Source: a virus
Direction: 5' to 3' (one strand)
Virus record (IMG/VR): IMGVR_UViG_3300006079_000003
Span: 1-33,866 of that record
DNA length: 33,866 nucleotides
Shown: positions 22,771 to 30,803 of the stretch, in pieces
Numbering within the stretch: position 1 is the first letter of the stretch
Layout of the letters: each line of letters opens with the position of its first letter
Made by a program: the position numbers and the translations under genes
The notes under the pieces: model-generated
What the model saw: the letters and a program-made list of their open reading frames with translations, nothing else
The model's database searches: none
What the model was told of the DNA's origin: nothing

Positions 22771-23850
22771 ATGGAATTAGAACAGTTACAAGAAAAGAAT
22801 AAGTTTACAAAACTAAATCGTGTGTTAAGGGAAGTATTTGATATTGAATTTAATTTTAAAACAAGCCCTGAACAGTTAGTAAGTATTCAAGAAGCGACAA
22901 ATCGTCGTATTTTAAAACTACAAGAAAGTGGAATAGAAGTATCAGATAGGAATTATCAAAAACTGATGCTTATAGCAGAAGGCATCTCAATGATTCTTGA
23001 GATAGCACCTAAACGTAAAGGAAAAAAAGTGAGAGTAAAAGAAAGTCAAGATTTAGACCAAGCAGAGGTATTATTAGCAGCGAAACAACTTGCTGATGAT
23101 TTACAGAAAATGGCTGAAAACTTAGCAAGTATGCAAGTTGAAGAGTTAATGAGTATTAGAAACGCGATGAAAGAAGAAATTGGAATGGCAGAAGCAGATG
23201 CATTTAATGCGACAGCAGAAGCTGCAATTTCATCGGCTTTAGAAGCGGTTAAGATGGCTAATGATCAAGTTAGTACAGCGGTACTACAAGCACAAGGAAT
23301 GGCACCACCGTCAGACATGGATCCAATGGCACAGGCTCCAATGCCTGGTGGCGATATTGAGTCAGATATACTAGGTATGGATGATGAATTTGCTGGAGCA
23401 GATACTGCGTCCATGGAAACAGATATTGAAGGTAGAGAGATGAAAGAAGATGCGTATTTGAATGCACTTAGAATGATTAAAGAAGCACAATCAGACGGAA
23501 AGGTAAGTTCTGCTATGTTACAAAAGGCATTTAATGTTATGAAACTTTCGGAACATAATGTAGATGAGGGTCTTGGTGGTGCATTAGGAGCCGCATTCGG
23601 TAAAATATCAAATATGTTTAAGAAAACAAAACCAAAGAAAACGGCCAATCCAGATCATCCATCCAACGCTAACGCATTGGAAGATCCAGCACTGCAAAAA
23701 CAAATTGATGACATGATGCCTGATACTACAATCCCACATGATGACTTAGGTGGCGACTTAATTGGACAGCAACTTAAACACGCTGGAAGAACTAACAAGG
23801 CATCAAAAAAGACATCTCTTAATCATAACCCTAACAAAAAGAAAAAATAG
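22771..23850 (+). CDS. Alanine-rich helical putative head/core protein
   Basis: The 359-residue protein is mostly long amphipathic helices. The central part (DDLQKMAENLASMQVEELMS, then EADAFNATAEAAISSALEAV) resembles conserved Ala-rich structural proteins of marine T4-like phages. A Met/Asp/Pro-rich linker (about 180-210) and a Lys/Asn-rich disordered C-terminus follow. A weak AGGA site and a late-promoter-like box precede the ATG. A scaffold or head-core role is plausible from composition. It is too short on diagnostic motifs to equate with T4 gp22 or gp67. Confidence 0.55.
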   Translation: MELEQLQEKNKFTKLNRVLREVFDIEFNFKTSPEQLVSIQEATNRRILKLQESGIEVSDRNYQKLMLIAEGISMILEIAPKRKGKKVRVKESQDLDQAEVLLAAKQLADDLQKMAENLASMQVEELMSIRNAMKEEIGMAEADAFNATAEAAISSALEAVKMANDQVSTAVLQAQGMAPPSDMDPMAQAPMPGGDIESDILGMDDEFAGADTASMETDIEGREMKEDAYLNALRMIKEAQSDGKVSSAMLQKAFNVMKLSEHNVDEGLGGALGAAFGKISNMFKKTKPKKTANPDHPSNANALEDPALQKQIDDMMPDTTIPHDDLGGDLIGQQLKHAGRTNKASKKTSLNHNPNKKKK

Positions 23851-23854
23851 GCTA

Positions 23855-24190
23855 ATGCGTATTAGTGATATCATTAATGAATCTGTAGACGAAGTATATG
23901 ACAGTGTATTAGATTTAATTACAGTAATGGCAGGAGAGGGGTTACAATCAATGGCCATAGATACGATTATAATGGAATTAGCTAATGGTGGGATAGATGT
24001 AGACGAAGCGTCATTGTTTGATTTATTATCTAGTATTGATATAGTAGATAATATTAAGGATGATATAGTTTATTTTAATACAGATAGTGAGGCATTCGGC
24101 AACTACTCTACACAAGCACCTGATCCTGAGAAACAGAATAAGACTGTTGATAGGATGGCAAGAAAACAAGTTGATAAAGAGATAAATTAG
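23855..24190 (+). CDS. Small acidic protein with head-targeting-like N-terminus
   Basis: An acidic, helical protein of 111 residues. It starts at ATG 23855, 4 bases after the preceding stop; a longer in-frame start at 23762 would lie inside the upstream gene. The N-terminus MRISDIINE|S parallels the MRITDII start of the 4190 gene and ends in an I-x-E|S prohead-protease-type site. The body repeats Leu/Ile/Asp-rich helices (LFDLLSSIDIVDNIKDDI). No family was recognised. A head-internal role is inferred. Confidence 0.55.
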   Translation: MRISDIINESVDEVYDSVLDLITVMAGEGLQSMAIDTIIMELANGGIDVDEASLFDLLSSIDIVDNIKDDIVYFNTDSEAFGNYSTQAPDPEKQNKTVDRMARKQVDKEIN

Positions 24191-24192
24191 AT

Positions 24193-24810
24193 ATGAATAT
24201 AGGGTTAAATGCGTCACAGGCTAGAGCAAAAAGTTCACAAGACATGATAGTGTTTGATGAATGTCAGTCAATTATGCGATCTATTATCACTGCTAGTGGC
24301 ATTGGTAATTATGAAATATCTGTAGCAGACGATACACATATGACAACATCAACACCATTTGTTACAACAATCGGCACAGTCAATACTCCAGTAGTAGTTT
24401 CTGGAGATACGTTTATTATTAACGGAGTAACGATCGCCTTAGCGAATATAGATCCTAGTTTAGACGGTGTAGTTACTGATATCAATAATGCCAATGTACC
24501 AGGAGTAATAGCATCTAACGATAGTGGTTACTTGGTACTATCAATTGAAATACCAGCATCTACTACTTGGGCATATGAGATAGGTAGTGGGACAGCAAAC
24601 GCTGCACTAGGTTTTTCTGCTGGTGTTTTTACTGTGACAAATCCAGAAAGCGTTGATTACTTTACTACTTGGCAAGGTACTTATTATAATCGTTCATTAG
24701 ATTCTCAAATGGCACAGGTTCTGGATTATTTCAGAAACTTGGGATATAAAATAGATAGAATTTCAAACACACAGACTGGGAAAACCTTTTCTTGGTATCT
24801 TTATTGGTAA
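24193..24810 (+). CDS. Virion protein with inserted flagellin-IN-like domain
   Basis: A 205-residue protein that seems to be a small conserved virion protein split by an insert. The N-terminal part (MNIGLNASQARAKSSQDMI... to about residue 54) and the C-terminal part (from YFTTWQGTYYNRSLDSQMAQ to TFSWYLYW) match the two ends of a structural protein I recall from marine T4-like phages. Between them, GDTFIINGVTIAL... VVTDINNANVPGVIA...GYLVLSI has the layout of the flagellin hook IN motif. The gene begins 2 bases after the previous one. The exact virion location is unknown. Confidence 0.6.
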   Translation: MNIGLNASQARAKSSQDMIVFDECQSIMRSIITASGIGNYEISVADDTHMTTSTPFVTTIGTVNTPVVVSGDTFIINGVTIALANIDPSLDGVVTDINNANVPGVIASNDSGYLVLSIEIPASTTWAYEIGSGTANAALGFSAGVFTVTNPESVDYFTTWQGTYYNRSLDSQMAQVLDYFRNLGYKIDRISNTQTGKTFSWYLYW

Positions 24811-24825
24811 AATGTTAAATATTAC

Positions 24826-24854
24826 TTGACATACGAGTAGACTTAGTGTACTAT
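24826..24854 (+). promoter_or_regulatory. Sigma70-type promoter placing +1 on the exonuclease ATG
   Basis: Perfect TTGACA (24826-24831), 17-bp spacer, TACTAT (24849-24854). The ATG at 24861 begins after exactly 6 bases, with no ribosome site. An upstream in-frame GTG at 24846 overlaps the -10 and cannot be on this transcript. Confidence 0.7.
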
Positions 24855-24860
24855 TGCACT

Positions 24861-25541
24861 ATGGTTAATATTACAAGTCCTTTCCCTTATCGGGAACTAA
24901 AAAGAAAAAATGTAGACGGAAAACGTCTTTATACCAATCCATATGGTGGACCGGTACCTAGCGTAACAACTGTCTTAGATAAAACAAAATCTCGAGAAAA
25001 GCGAGAAGCTCTTGCTAATTGGAAGAAGCGGGTTGGCAAAGAAACAGCACAACAAATAACAACCGAAGCCGCCAATGTAGGCACTGTCATGCACAGTATT
25101 CTAGAACATTATGTTGGAAATAGCGAATATAATCCTGGCAATAATTTAATACATCAACAAGCTAAAATGATGGCCGGTGTGGTCATAGAAAACATCAATG
25201 ATGATTTAGATGAAGTATGGGGCGCCGAAGTAAATTTATGTTATCCTGAATTATATGCTGGTACGACAGATTTAGTTGGTGTATATAAAGGCAAGCCTAC
25301 TATTATGGATTTTAAACAAACAAATAGACCTAAGAAGCGAGAGTGGATCGATGACTATTTCTTACAAGGCGCCGCTTATGCTTTGGCACATAATGAAATG
25401 TATGAAACAAAGATTGAAAACATAGCAATCTTTATGTGTAGTAGGGCTGGTGAATGGCAACTGTTTGAAGTAGCCGCTGATGAATTTGAAGAATATTCTA
25501 AGCTATGGTCTATTCGACTTGCGAAATTTTATAATATTTGA
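24861..25541 (+). CDS. PD-(D/E)XK exonuclease (RecB/Cas4-like)
   Basis: A nuclease of 226 residues. Motifs in order: H78 in GTVMHSILEHY, E123 in GAEV, D137 in GTTDLVG, D150-x-K152 in IMDFKQTN, and QGAAYALA (Q169, Y173; the QxxxY motif IV). This is the RecB-family active-site set, so a DNA exonuclease is likely, probably acting in recombination or host DNA breakdown. It does not resemble T4 gp46/gp47 or DexA in motif layout. The start is ATG 24861, at the predicted +1 of its own promoter. It is flanked by late structural genes, so it is regulated independently of its neighbours. Confidence 0.82.
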   Translation: MVNITSPFPYRELKRKNVDGKRLYTNPYGGPVPSVTTVLDKTKSREKREALANWKKRVGKETAQQITTEAANVGTVMHSILEHYVGNSEYNPGNNLIHQQAKMMAGVVIENINDDLDEVWGAEVNLCYPELYAGTTDLVGVYKGKPTIMDFKQTNRPKKREWIDDYFLQGAAYALAHNEMYETKIENIAIFMCSRAGEWQLFEVAADEFEEYSKLWSIRLAKFYNI

Positions 25542-25542
25542 T

Positions 25543-25562
25543 ACTAAATACACTTATAAATA
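25543..25562 (+). promoter_or_regulatory. Tandem late-promoter-like boxes (ACTAAATA, TATAAATA)
   Basis: ACTAAATA at 25543-25550 is followed by a perfect TATAAATA at 25555-25562, 18 bases before the ATG at 25581. Confidence 0.55.
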
Positions 25563-25580
25563 TGTTTAGGATATAAAATT

Positions 25581-26276
25581 ATGAGTGCTAAAAAGATTAT
25601 TCAAAGACGCGGCCTGATGCAACATCTACCAATTTTATCATCTGGTGAAATAGGATATGCTACAGACAGTCGTAGAATGTTCATCGGTAACGATATAATT
25701 ACGTTGACTGGTTCAGTTGATCCAGAGTTCGTATATGATTTTAACATTCCATTACAGTCAATGACTAGTAATTTGTATTCTATATTCATTAACGATCAAC
25801 AGCAGCAGGATTTGGTTGATTATGTGGTCTTATCTACAGGCGGCATAAAATTTACAGTATTAGATCCACCATTAACAACAGCCGATAGTGTTCATTTGTA
25901 TTACAATACAGAAATACCGATAAAGGAGAGTATTACCACTAACGAATCAATATTGGTAGAATTAGACGGCAATACTAGTGTGTCTACCCCGATACCAGAA
26001 ACTGCCACGCTCGTAGATGCCCGCAATAATTTCAATTTTCATTATACAATATCTAATGCATCCGGCTTTAGGAAAGGTATATTATCAGTCAGTACTAGTG
26101 ACACCAATGTAATTTTAGATGATTCATTCTCAATCAATGCTACTACCAATAAATTAAATCATATTTTCTCTGGAGCAGTGGCGAATAGTACGTTTGTATT
26201 ATCATACATCACGACCGATACAGAATCTGTGAATTTTTCTTATATGATTGCTGAAGAATATCATCACCAAACCTAA
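25581..26276 (+). CDS. Tail-fibre-type protein with Mtd-like N-terminal domain
   Basis: The 231-residue protein starts with KKIIQRRGLMQHLPILSSGEIGYATDSRRMFIGND. This is the repeat unit seen at the N-terminus of phage fibre and major tropism determinant (Mtd)-type proteins (GE-x-A/G-Y ... FIGND). The remaining 190 residues are beta-rich, with Thr/Ser-rich strands. The collagen-like fibre at 32296 begins with a related unit (HGELAVNTFDGKLWVGD). A perfect TATAAATA and an AGGAT site precede the ATG. A role as a short fibre or baseplate adhesin is inferred. Confidence 0.6.
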   Translation: MSAKKIIQRRGLMQHLPILSSGEIGYATDSRRMFIGNDIITLTGSVDPEFVYDFNIPLQSMTSNLYSIFINDQQQQDLVDYVVLSTGGIKFTVLDPPLTTADSVHLYYNTEIPIKESITTNESILVELDGNTSVSTPIPETATLVDARNNFNFHYTISNASGFRKGILSVSTSDTNVILDDSFSINATTNKLNHIFSGAVANSTFVLSYITTDTESVNFSYMIAEEYHHQT

Positions 26277-26289
26277 TTAGTACTGTTAT

Positions 26290-26736
26290 ATGCCGATAGC
26301 TGAAATACAGGAGTCTGATCCAACGTATCGCCTGTCCCTTTGGCGAAAGTTTAGAGATATTGATGAACACATTGATATTGAAGATTTATGCACATACGTA
26401 GTAGAATGGTGGAAACATGCGCCATTAATTGATAATGTAATAGATCCATATGATGATGCTAAATGGCCTACACCATGGCAGCTATTATATGATGGTAGAT
26501 TTGATGAGAATGCTGTTACTTTGGGAATGGCGTATACATTCCATTTAATGGGATATGATTGCAAAATATTAACAATACAAGAAGTAGAAAAAAACTTTGT
26601 AGGTATGGTGTTAACTGTTGACAATTGTCATGTTTTAAGTTATACTTATGGTATAGTTGAAAGTATAGATGTATTAGATAGTGTGAGTATTATCAATACA
26701 TGGAAAATAGACAATTGTAAAATTATTAAAGCATAA
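26290..26736 (+). CDS. Conserved unknown protein upstream of nrdA
   Basis: The 148-residue protein is rich in aromatic residues. Distinctive stretches are SLWRKFRDIDEHIDIEDLC, YVVEWWKHAPLI, YDDAKWPTPWQLLYDGRFDE and LGMAYTFHLMGYDCKI. I remember similar proteins in T4-like phages without a known role. The Cys-containing alpha then beta layout could fit a transglutaminase- or papain-like fold, but no complete catalytic triad is evident. Near its 3' end lies a consensus sigma70-type promoter (26618-26646) that probably serves nrdA. Confidence 0.55.
   Translation: MPIAEIQESDPTYRLSLWRKFRDIDEHIDIEDLCTYVVEWWKHAPLIDNVIDPYDDAKWPTPWQLLYDGRFDENAVTLGMAYTFHLMGYDCKILTIQEVEKNFVGMVLTVDNCHVLSYTYGIVESIDVLDSVSIINTWKIDNCKIIKA
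26618..26646 (+). promoter_or_regulatory. Intragenic sigma70-type promoter for nrdAB
   Basis: TTGACA (26618-26623), 17-bp spacer, TATACT (26641-26646), inside the preceding gene and about 115 bases before the nrdA ATG. A weaker match (TTGTAA 26715-26720, 17 bp, TATTAT 26738-26743) lies closer to nrdA. Confidence 0.6.
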
Positions 26737-26759
26737 TTATTATAACATATTAAAAAAAA

Positions 26760-29054
26760 ATGAATAGAGATATTAATGTTACTAAACGTAATGGTCAGAC
26801 TGAACCGTTGAATTTAGACAAACTACATAAGGTTGTATTTTACGCAACCGAAAATATTGCTGGTGTTAGTGCTAGTCAGATAGAATTAAAAAGCCACATC
26901 CAATTTTATAATGGTATTACTACTACAGAGATACAGGAAACTTTAATTAAAGCTACTGCTGATCTTATTAGTGAGGAAACACCGAATTATCAATGGGTAG
27001 CTGGTAGATTAGTTAATTATCATTTGAACAAACTAGCATATGGTAACTTTGTTGCTCCACCACTAATTGATATAGTAAATCGCAATATAGAGTTGGGATA
27101 TTATGATTCAAACATATTAGAATTGTATACTGTTGAAGAAATTAATCAACTGGATCGATATATCAAACATAATAGAGATGAGAACATATCATACGTTGGT
27201 ATGGAACAATTCAGAGGCAAATACTTAGTACAAAATAGAGTAACTGGTGATATTTTTGAGACACCACAGATTGCTTATATGTTAATCGCCGCCACCTTAT
27301 TTTCAAGTTATACTAACGATCGATTAAAATGGGTTAAAGATTTTTATGATGCCATTAGTAATTTCGATATAAGTTTACCAACCCCAATTATGGCAGGAGT
27401 TCGAACTCCACAGCGCCAGTTTAGTAGTTGTGTATTAATTGAGACTGATGATAGTTTAGATAGTATTAATGCTACTAGTTCAGCAGTTGTTAAGTATGTA
27501 AGTCAGAAGTCTGGTATTGGTATTGGAGCTGGAAGAATTAGAGCAATCGGGTCTCCAGTAAGAAACGGAGATACTAGTCACACTGGTGTAATACCGTTTT
27601 TTAAATTATTTCAAGCATCAGTTAAATCTTGCTCTCAAGGCGGTGTACGTGGCGGCGCGGCAACATTATATTATCCAATATGGCATTTAGAGATTGAAGA
27701 TATGCTAGTCCTTAAAAATAATAAAGGGACTGAAAATAATAGAGTTAGACATTTGGACTATGGCGTTCAATTCAATAAATTATTTTATGAAAGATTAATG
27801 GAAGGTGGAGATATTACATTATTCTCACCATCTGATGTTGATGGATTGTATGAATCATTTTTTAATGATTATGATAAATTTAAAGAGTTATATGAAGCGG
27901 CAGAAAAAGACACTAAAATTCGTAAAAAGGTAGTAACAGCTATTGAGTTATTTTCTTCTTTTATGGAAGAGAGAAAAAATACTGGTCGAATATATCTTAT
28001 GAATGTAGATCATGCGAATTCACATAGTAGCTTTGATGAGAAGGTAGCCCCTATTCGCCAAAGTAATTTATGTTGTGAAATTAATCTACCAACAAAGCCT
28101 TTAAGTAGTTTCCATGATGAAGAAGGAGAAATATCATTATGTACATTGGCTGCAATTAATTGGGGGAATGTAAAAGGACCTGATGAATTTGAGAAACCAT
28201 GTACATTAGCGGTAAGAGCACTTGACGCACTTTTAGATTATCAGAATTATCCAGTATTATGTGCTGAACTAAGCACAATGAAACGTAGACCATTGGGGGT
28301 AGGAATAATTAACTTTGCTTATTGGCTTGCTAAACATGGTGAAACATATCAAGACATAGATGAATGTGGATTAGACTTGGTTGATGAATACGCTGAGGCG
28401 TGGAGTTATTATCTTATTAAAGCAAGTGCTGATTTAGCGGCAGAAAAAGGAGCAATTCCTGGAAATAAAGAAACAAAGTATGGAGATGGCATAACACCAA
28501 ATCAAACATATAAAAAAGAGGTCGATGAATTAGTAAAACCAATTGAAAGAATGGATTGGACATCACTTCGAGAGCAGTTGAAAGATACAGGCATACGAAA
28601 TTCGACCTTAATGGCTTTAATGCCAGCAGAAACATCAGCACAAATTAGTAACAGCACTAACGGTATTGAACCACCGAGAGCATTTGTAAGCATTAAACAA
28701 AGTAAGCATGGAGTATTAAAGCAGGTAGTACCTGGTTACCCTCGATTAAAGAATAAGTATGACCTGTTGTGGACACAAAAGAGTCCACTTGGTTATATAA
28801 AGATTATGGCAGTATTACAAAAATATATTGATCAAGGTATATCTGTTAATACTAGTTATAATCCAGAATTTTATGATGAGGATAAAATACCAATGAGTGA
28901 GATGCTACAACATTTATTAGTTTTTTACAGATATGGTGGAAAACAAATGTATTATTTTAACACATATGACGGTCAAGGTGAGATTGTATTTGAAGGAAGA
29001 TCGGAAGATGATCCAGAATCAAAAGATGATCATTGTGACAGTTGTGTACTATAG
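26760..29054 (+). CDS. nrdA: Ribonucleoside-diphosphate reductase large subunit NrdA
   Basis: It reduces ribonucleotides to deoxyribonucleotides (class Ia) with NrdB. The 764 residues include an N-terminal ATP-cone-like allosteric domain (VTKRNGQTEPLNLDKLHKVV) and the catalytic barrel with FSSCVLIE (first redox Cys), NLCCEINLP (Asn, thiyl Cys and Glu of the active site) and ISLCTLAAIN (second redox Cys). PAETSAQISNSTNGIEP and the radical-transfer YYFN region follow, with a C-terminal CDSC tail for re-reduction. All key residues are present. The ATG is the last A of a nine-A run with no clear ribosome site. NrdB follows 8 bases later. Confidence 0.96.
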   Translation: MNRDINVTKRNGQTEPLNLDKLHKVVFYATENIAGVSASQIELKSHIQFYNGITTTEIQETLIKATADLISEETPNYQWVAGRLVNYHLNKLAYGNFVAPPLIDIVNRNIELGYYDSNILELYTVEEINQLDRYIKHNRDENISYVGMEQFRGKYLVQNRVTGDIFETPQIAYMLIAATLFSSYTNDRLKWVKDFYDAISNFDISLPTPIMAGVRTPQRQFSSCVLIETDDSLDSINATSSAVVKYVSQKSGIGIGAGRIRAIGSPVRNGDTSHTGVIPFFKLFQASVKSCSQGGVRGGAATLYYPIWHLEIEDMLVLKNNKGTENNRVRHLDYGVQFNKLFYERLMEGGDITLFSPSDVDGLYESFFNDYDKFKELYEAAEKDTKIRKKVVTAIELFSSFMEERKNTGRIYLMNVDHANSHSSFDEKVAPIRQSNLCCEINLPTKPLSSFHDEEGEISLCTLAAINWGNVKGPDEFEKPCTLAVRALDALLDYQNYPVLCAELSTMKRRPLGVGIINFAYWLAKHGETYQDIDECGLDLVDEYAEAWSYYLIKASADLAAEKGAIPGNKETKYGDGITPNQTYKKEVDELVKPIERMDWTSLREQLKDTGIRNSTLMALMPAETSAQISNSTNGIEPPRAFVSIKQSKHGVLKQVVPGYPRLKNKYDLLWTQKSPLGYIKIMAVLQKYIDQGISVNTSYNPEFYDEDKIPMSEMLQHLLVFYRYGGKQMYYFNTYDGQGEIVFEGRSEDDPESKDDHCDSCVL

Positions 29055-29062
29055 GAGAGTCT

Positions 29063-30211
29063 ATGACAGTATTAAATGTAAATAGAAAAACGCACCATAC
29101 GCAAGATATGGCGTTCTTAGGCGATGATTTGGGCATGCAGCGTTTCGATGTGTTAAAGTATAAACAATTAGATAAACTCACTGATAAGCAATTAGGATTC
29201 TTTTGGAGACCTGAAGAAGTAGATATTGGCGGAGACAGCACCGATTTTAAATCATTGACATCTCATGAGCAACATATTTTTACTAGTAACTTGAAAAGAC
29301 AGATTGTATTAGATTCAGTACAGGGTCGCAGTCCAAATTTAGCGTTTTTGCCAATAGTATCTCTTCCTGAGTTAGAAACATGGGTTGAAACTTGGTCATT
29401 CTCTGAAACTATTCACTCACGGTCTTATACCCATATTATTAGAAATATTTATAGTGACCCGAGTGTTGTATTTGATTCAATTGCTGACATCAGTGAAATT
29501 GTAGATTGTTCAAATGATATTACAAAATACTATGATGATTTGATTAAAGCTGTTGGAATATATCAATTATTAGGAGAAGGTAGTTGGACATGCATAAAGA
29601 GTTCGGATGCTGACCACACTGTTCCGTTATCTGTAACAAAGCGTGAGTTAAAGAAGAAAATATGGCTAGCATTGAACAGTGTTAATATTTTAGAAGGTGT
29701 TCGTTTTTATGTTTCATTTGCCTGTTCATGGGCATTCGCAGAACTTAAGAAGATGGAAGGCAACGCAAAGATTATCAAATTCATTGCTCGTGACGAGAAT
29801 GTTCACCTTGCAAGTACACAGTATCTTTTGACGAGAGTGTTACCTAAGGAAGATCCGGAATTTGCTGAGATTGCTAAAGAATGTGAAGAAGAGGTAATAC
29901 AAATGTTTGTGGACGCGGTTGAACAAGAAAAAGAATGGGCTGAATACTTATTTAAAGATGGTAGCATGATTGGATTAAATGCTCAGTTATTATGTGAATA
30001 TATTGAATGGATTACTAGTAAAAGGATGCATTCAATTGGTTTAAAATGTCCATGGCATACATCTTTTGCAAATCCATTACCATGGACACAAAAATGGATT
30101 TCAGGAGCAGAAGTACAAGTTGCTCCACAAGAAACTGAGATATCATCATACATTATTGGCGGTGTCAACCAAGATGTAGATAATGATACATTTAAAGGCT
30201 TTACGTTGTAG
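29063..30211 (+). CDS. nrdB: Ribonucleoside-diphosphate reductase small subunit NrdB
   Basis: It carries the di-iron centre and tyrosyl radical for NrdA. The 382-residue protein shows SNLKRQIVLDSVQGR, then SETIHSRSYTHI with the E-xx-H-xxx-Y spacing of iron ligands Glu and His and the radical Tyr. A later KFIARDENVHLASTQ supplies the second E-xx-H ligand set. The start is ATG 29063 behind an AGGAGAG site; an earlier TTG at 29042 would overlap nrdA. NrdA and NrdB are adjacent and co-expressed, and the glutaredoxin gene follows after 71 bases. Confidence 0.96.
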   Translation: MTVLNVNRKTHHTQDMAFLGDDLGMQRFDVLKYKQLDKLTDKQLGFFWRPEEVDIGGDSTDFKSLTSHEQHIFTSNLKRQIVLDSVQGRSPNLAFLPIVSLPELETWVETWSFSETIHSRSYTHIIRNIYSDPSVVFDSIADISEIVDCSNDITKYYDDLIKAVGIYQLLGEGSWTCIKSSDADHTVPLSVTKRELKKKIWLALNSVNILEGVRFYVSFACSWAFAELKKMEGNAKIIKFIARDENVHLASTQYLLTRVLPKEDPEFAEIAKECEEEVIQMFVDAVEQEKEWAEYLFKDGSMIGLNAQLLCEYIEWITSKRMHSIGLKCPWHTSFANPLPWTQKWISGAEVQVAPQETEISSYIIGGVNQDVDNDTFKGFTL

Positions 30212-30226
30212 ATCACGAATGTGATT

Positions 30227-30234
30227 AATAAATA
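30227..30234 (+). promoter_or_regulatory. Late-promoter-like box AATAAATA
   Basis: It lies in the gap between nrdB and the glutaredoxin gene, 48 bases before the GTG at 30283. It could drive the glutaredoxin-Sm-PAAR-tail run late. Confidence 0.4.
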
Positions 30235-30282
30235 CGAAATCGGGAGTATGTATATCTTTAATTTTAATAAGCGAGGAAAAAC

Positions 30283-30516
30283 GTGAAAAATATTACAATG
30301 TATTCAAAAATAGACTGTGTTCAATGCGACCAAGCAAAAGAACTTTTTTCAAATTATGATGTAGAATTGAATGTAGAGTATGTCGGAGAGGACATAACTC
30401 GAGAGCAACTCTTAGACATAGTACCAAACGCCAGATCAGTACCACAAATCTTTATCGACGGTAAATATGTTGGTGGACTGGCAGAACTTAAAACCTATAT
30501 TAAAGAAGGAGTATAA
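30283..30516 (+). CDS. Glutaredoxin (NrdC-like)
   Basis: Small thiol-disulphide oxidoreductase, likely electron donor to the NrdAB reductase. The 77 residues form one thioredoxin-fold domain with the redox pair C12-x-x-C15 (IDCVQCD), the cis-proline region SVPQIFIDG and a Gly-Gly pair (YVGGLAELK). All are typical of glutaredoxins. The start is GTG with GAGGA upstream. The stop overlaps the ATG of the next gene by one base, linking it to the following structural genes as well as to nrdB. Confidence 0.9.
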   Translation: MKNITMYSKIDCVQCDQAKELFSNYDVELNVEYVGEDITREQLLDIVPNARSVPQIFIDGKYVGGLAELKTYIKEGV

Positions 30517-30803
30517 TGTTATTAGAAGAAACATACAAAAGTGGTGATACTATTAGTATCAAACTTTCAAGCGGAGAGGAACTAGTTGCTAAATTAGATT
30601 CTGAAACTAAAGATTCGATGATCATTGAAAAACCAATGATTTTAATGGCAACACAGCAAGGCGCCGGTCTTGCTCCATTCATGTTTACTATAAGTCCAGA
30701 TACAAAGGTGACTATTAGAAATAAGAATGTTATTTGTACTGTAAAAACTGCTAAAGACGCAGAGGACATGTATATCCAAAGCACCACTGGAATTCAACTC
30801 TAA
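30516..30803 (+). CDS. Sm-like (Hfq/LSm-type fold) small protein
   Basis: The 95-residue protein opens with YKSGDTISIKLSSGEELVAKLD, which reads as the first strands of an Sm/SH3-like barrel (turn SGEE, then V-A-K-L). A Met/Pro-rich central stretch and VTIRNKNVICTV follow, like the second Sm motif. I recall that an Sm-like protein of cyanophage origin has been described structurally. Whether this is that family needs a profile search. Sm rings bind RNA, but phage homologues could be structural. It overlaps the glutaredoxin stop and the PAAR start by one base each. Confidence 0.5.
   Translation: MLLEETYKSGDTISIKLSSGEELVAKLDSETKDSMIIEKPMILMATQQGAGLAPFMFTISPDTKVTIRNKNVICTVKTAKDAEDMYIQSTTGIQL

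Noticed and set aside
23762-23854. Longer N-terminus for the 23855 gene
   Set aside because: It would overlap the preceding gene by 89 bases and encodes unlikely sequence; ATG 23855 gives the MRISDII start seen also at 4190.
24846-24860. Upstream GTG start for the exonuclease
   Set aside because: The GTG overlaps the -10 hexamer of the promoter and would not be transcribed from it.
29042-29062. Upstream TTG start for nrdB
   Set aside because: It overlaps the nrdA C-terminal CDSC codons; ATG 29063 has an AGGAGAG site.
30212-30228. Hairpin ATCAC-GAAT-GTGAT after nrdB as a terminator
   Set aside because: Only 5 bp, AT-rich and not followed by a T run; too weak to call.
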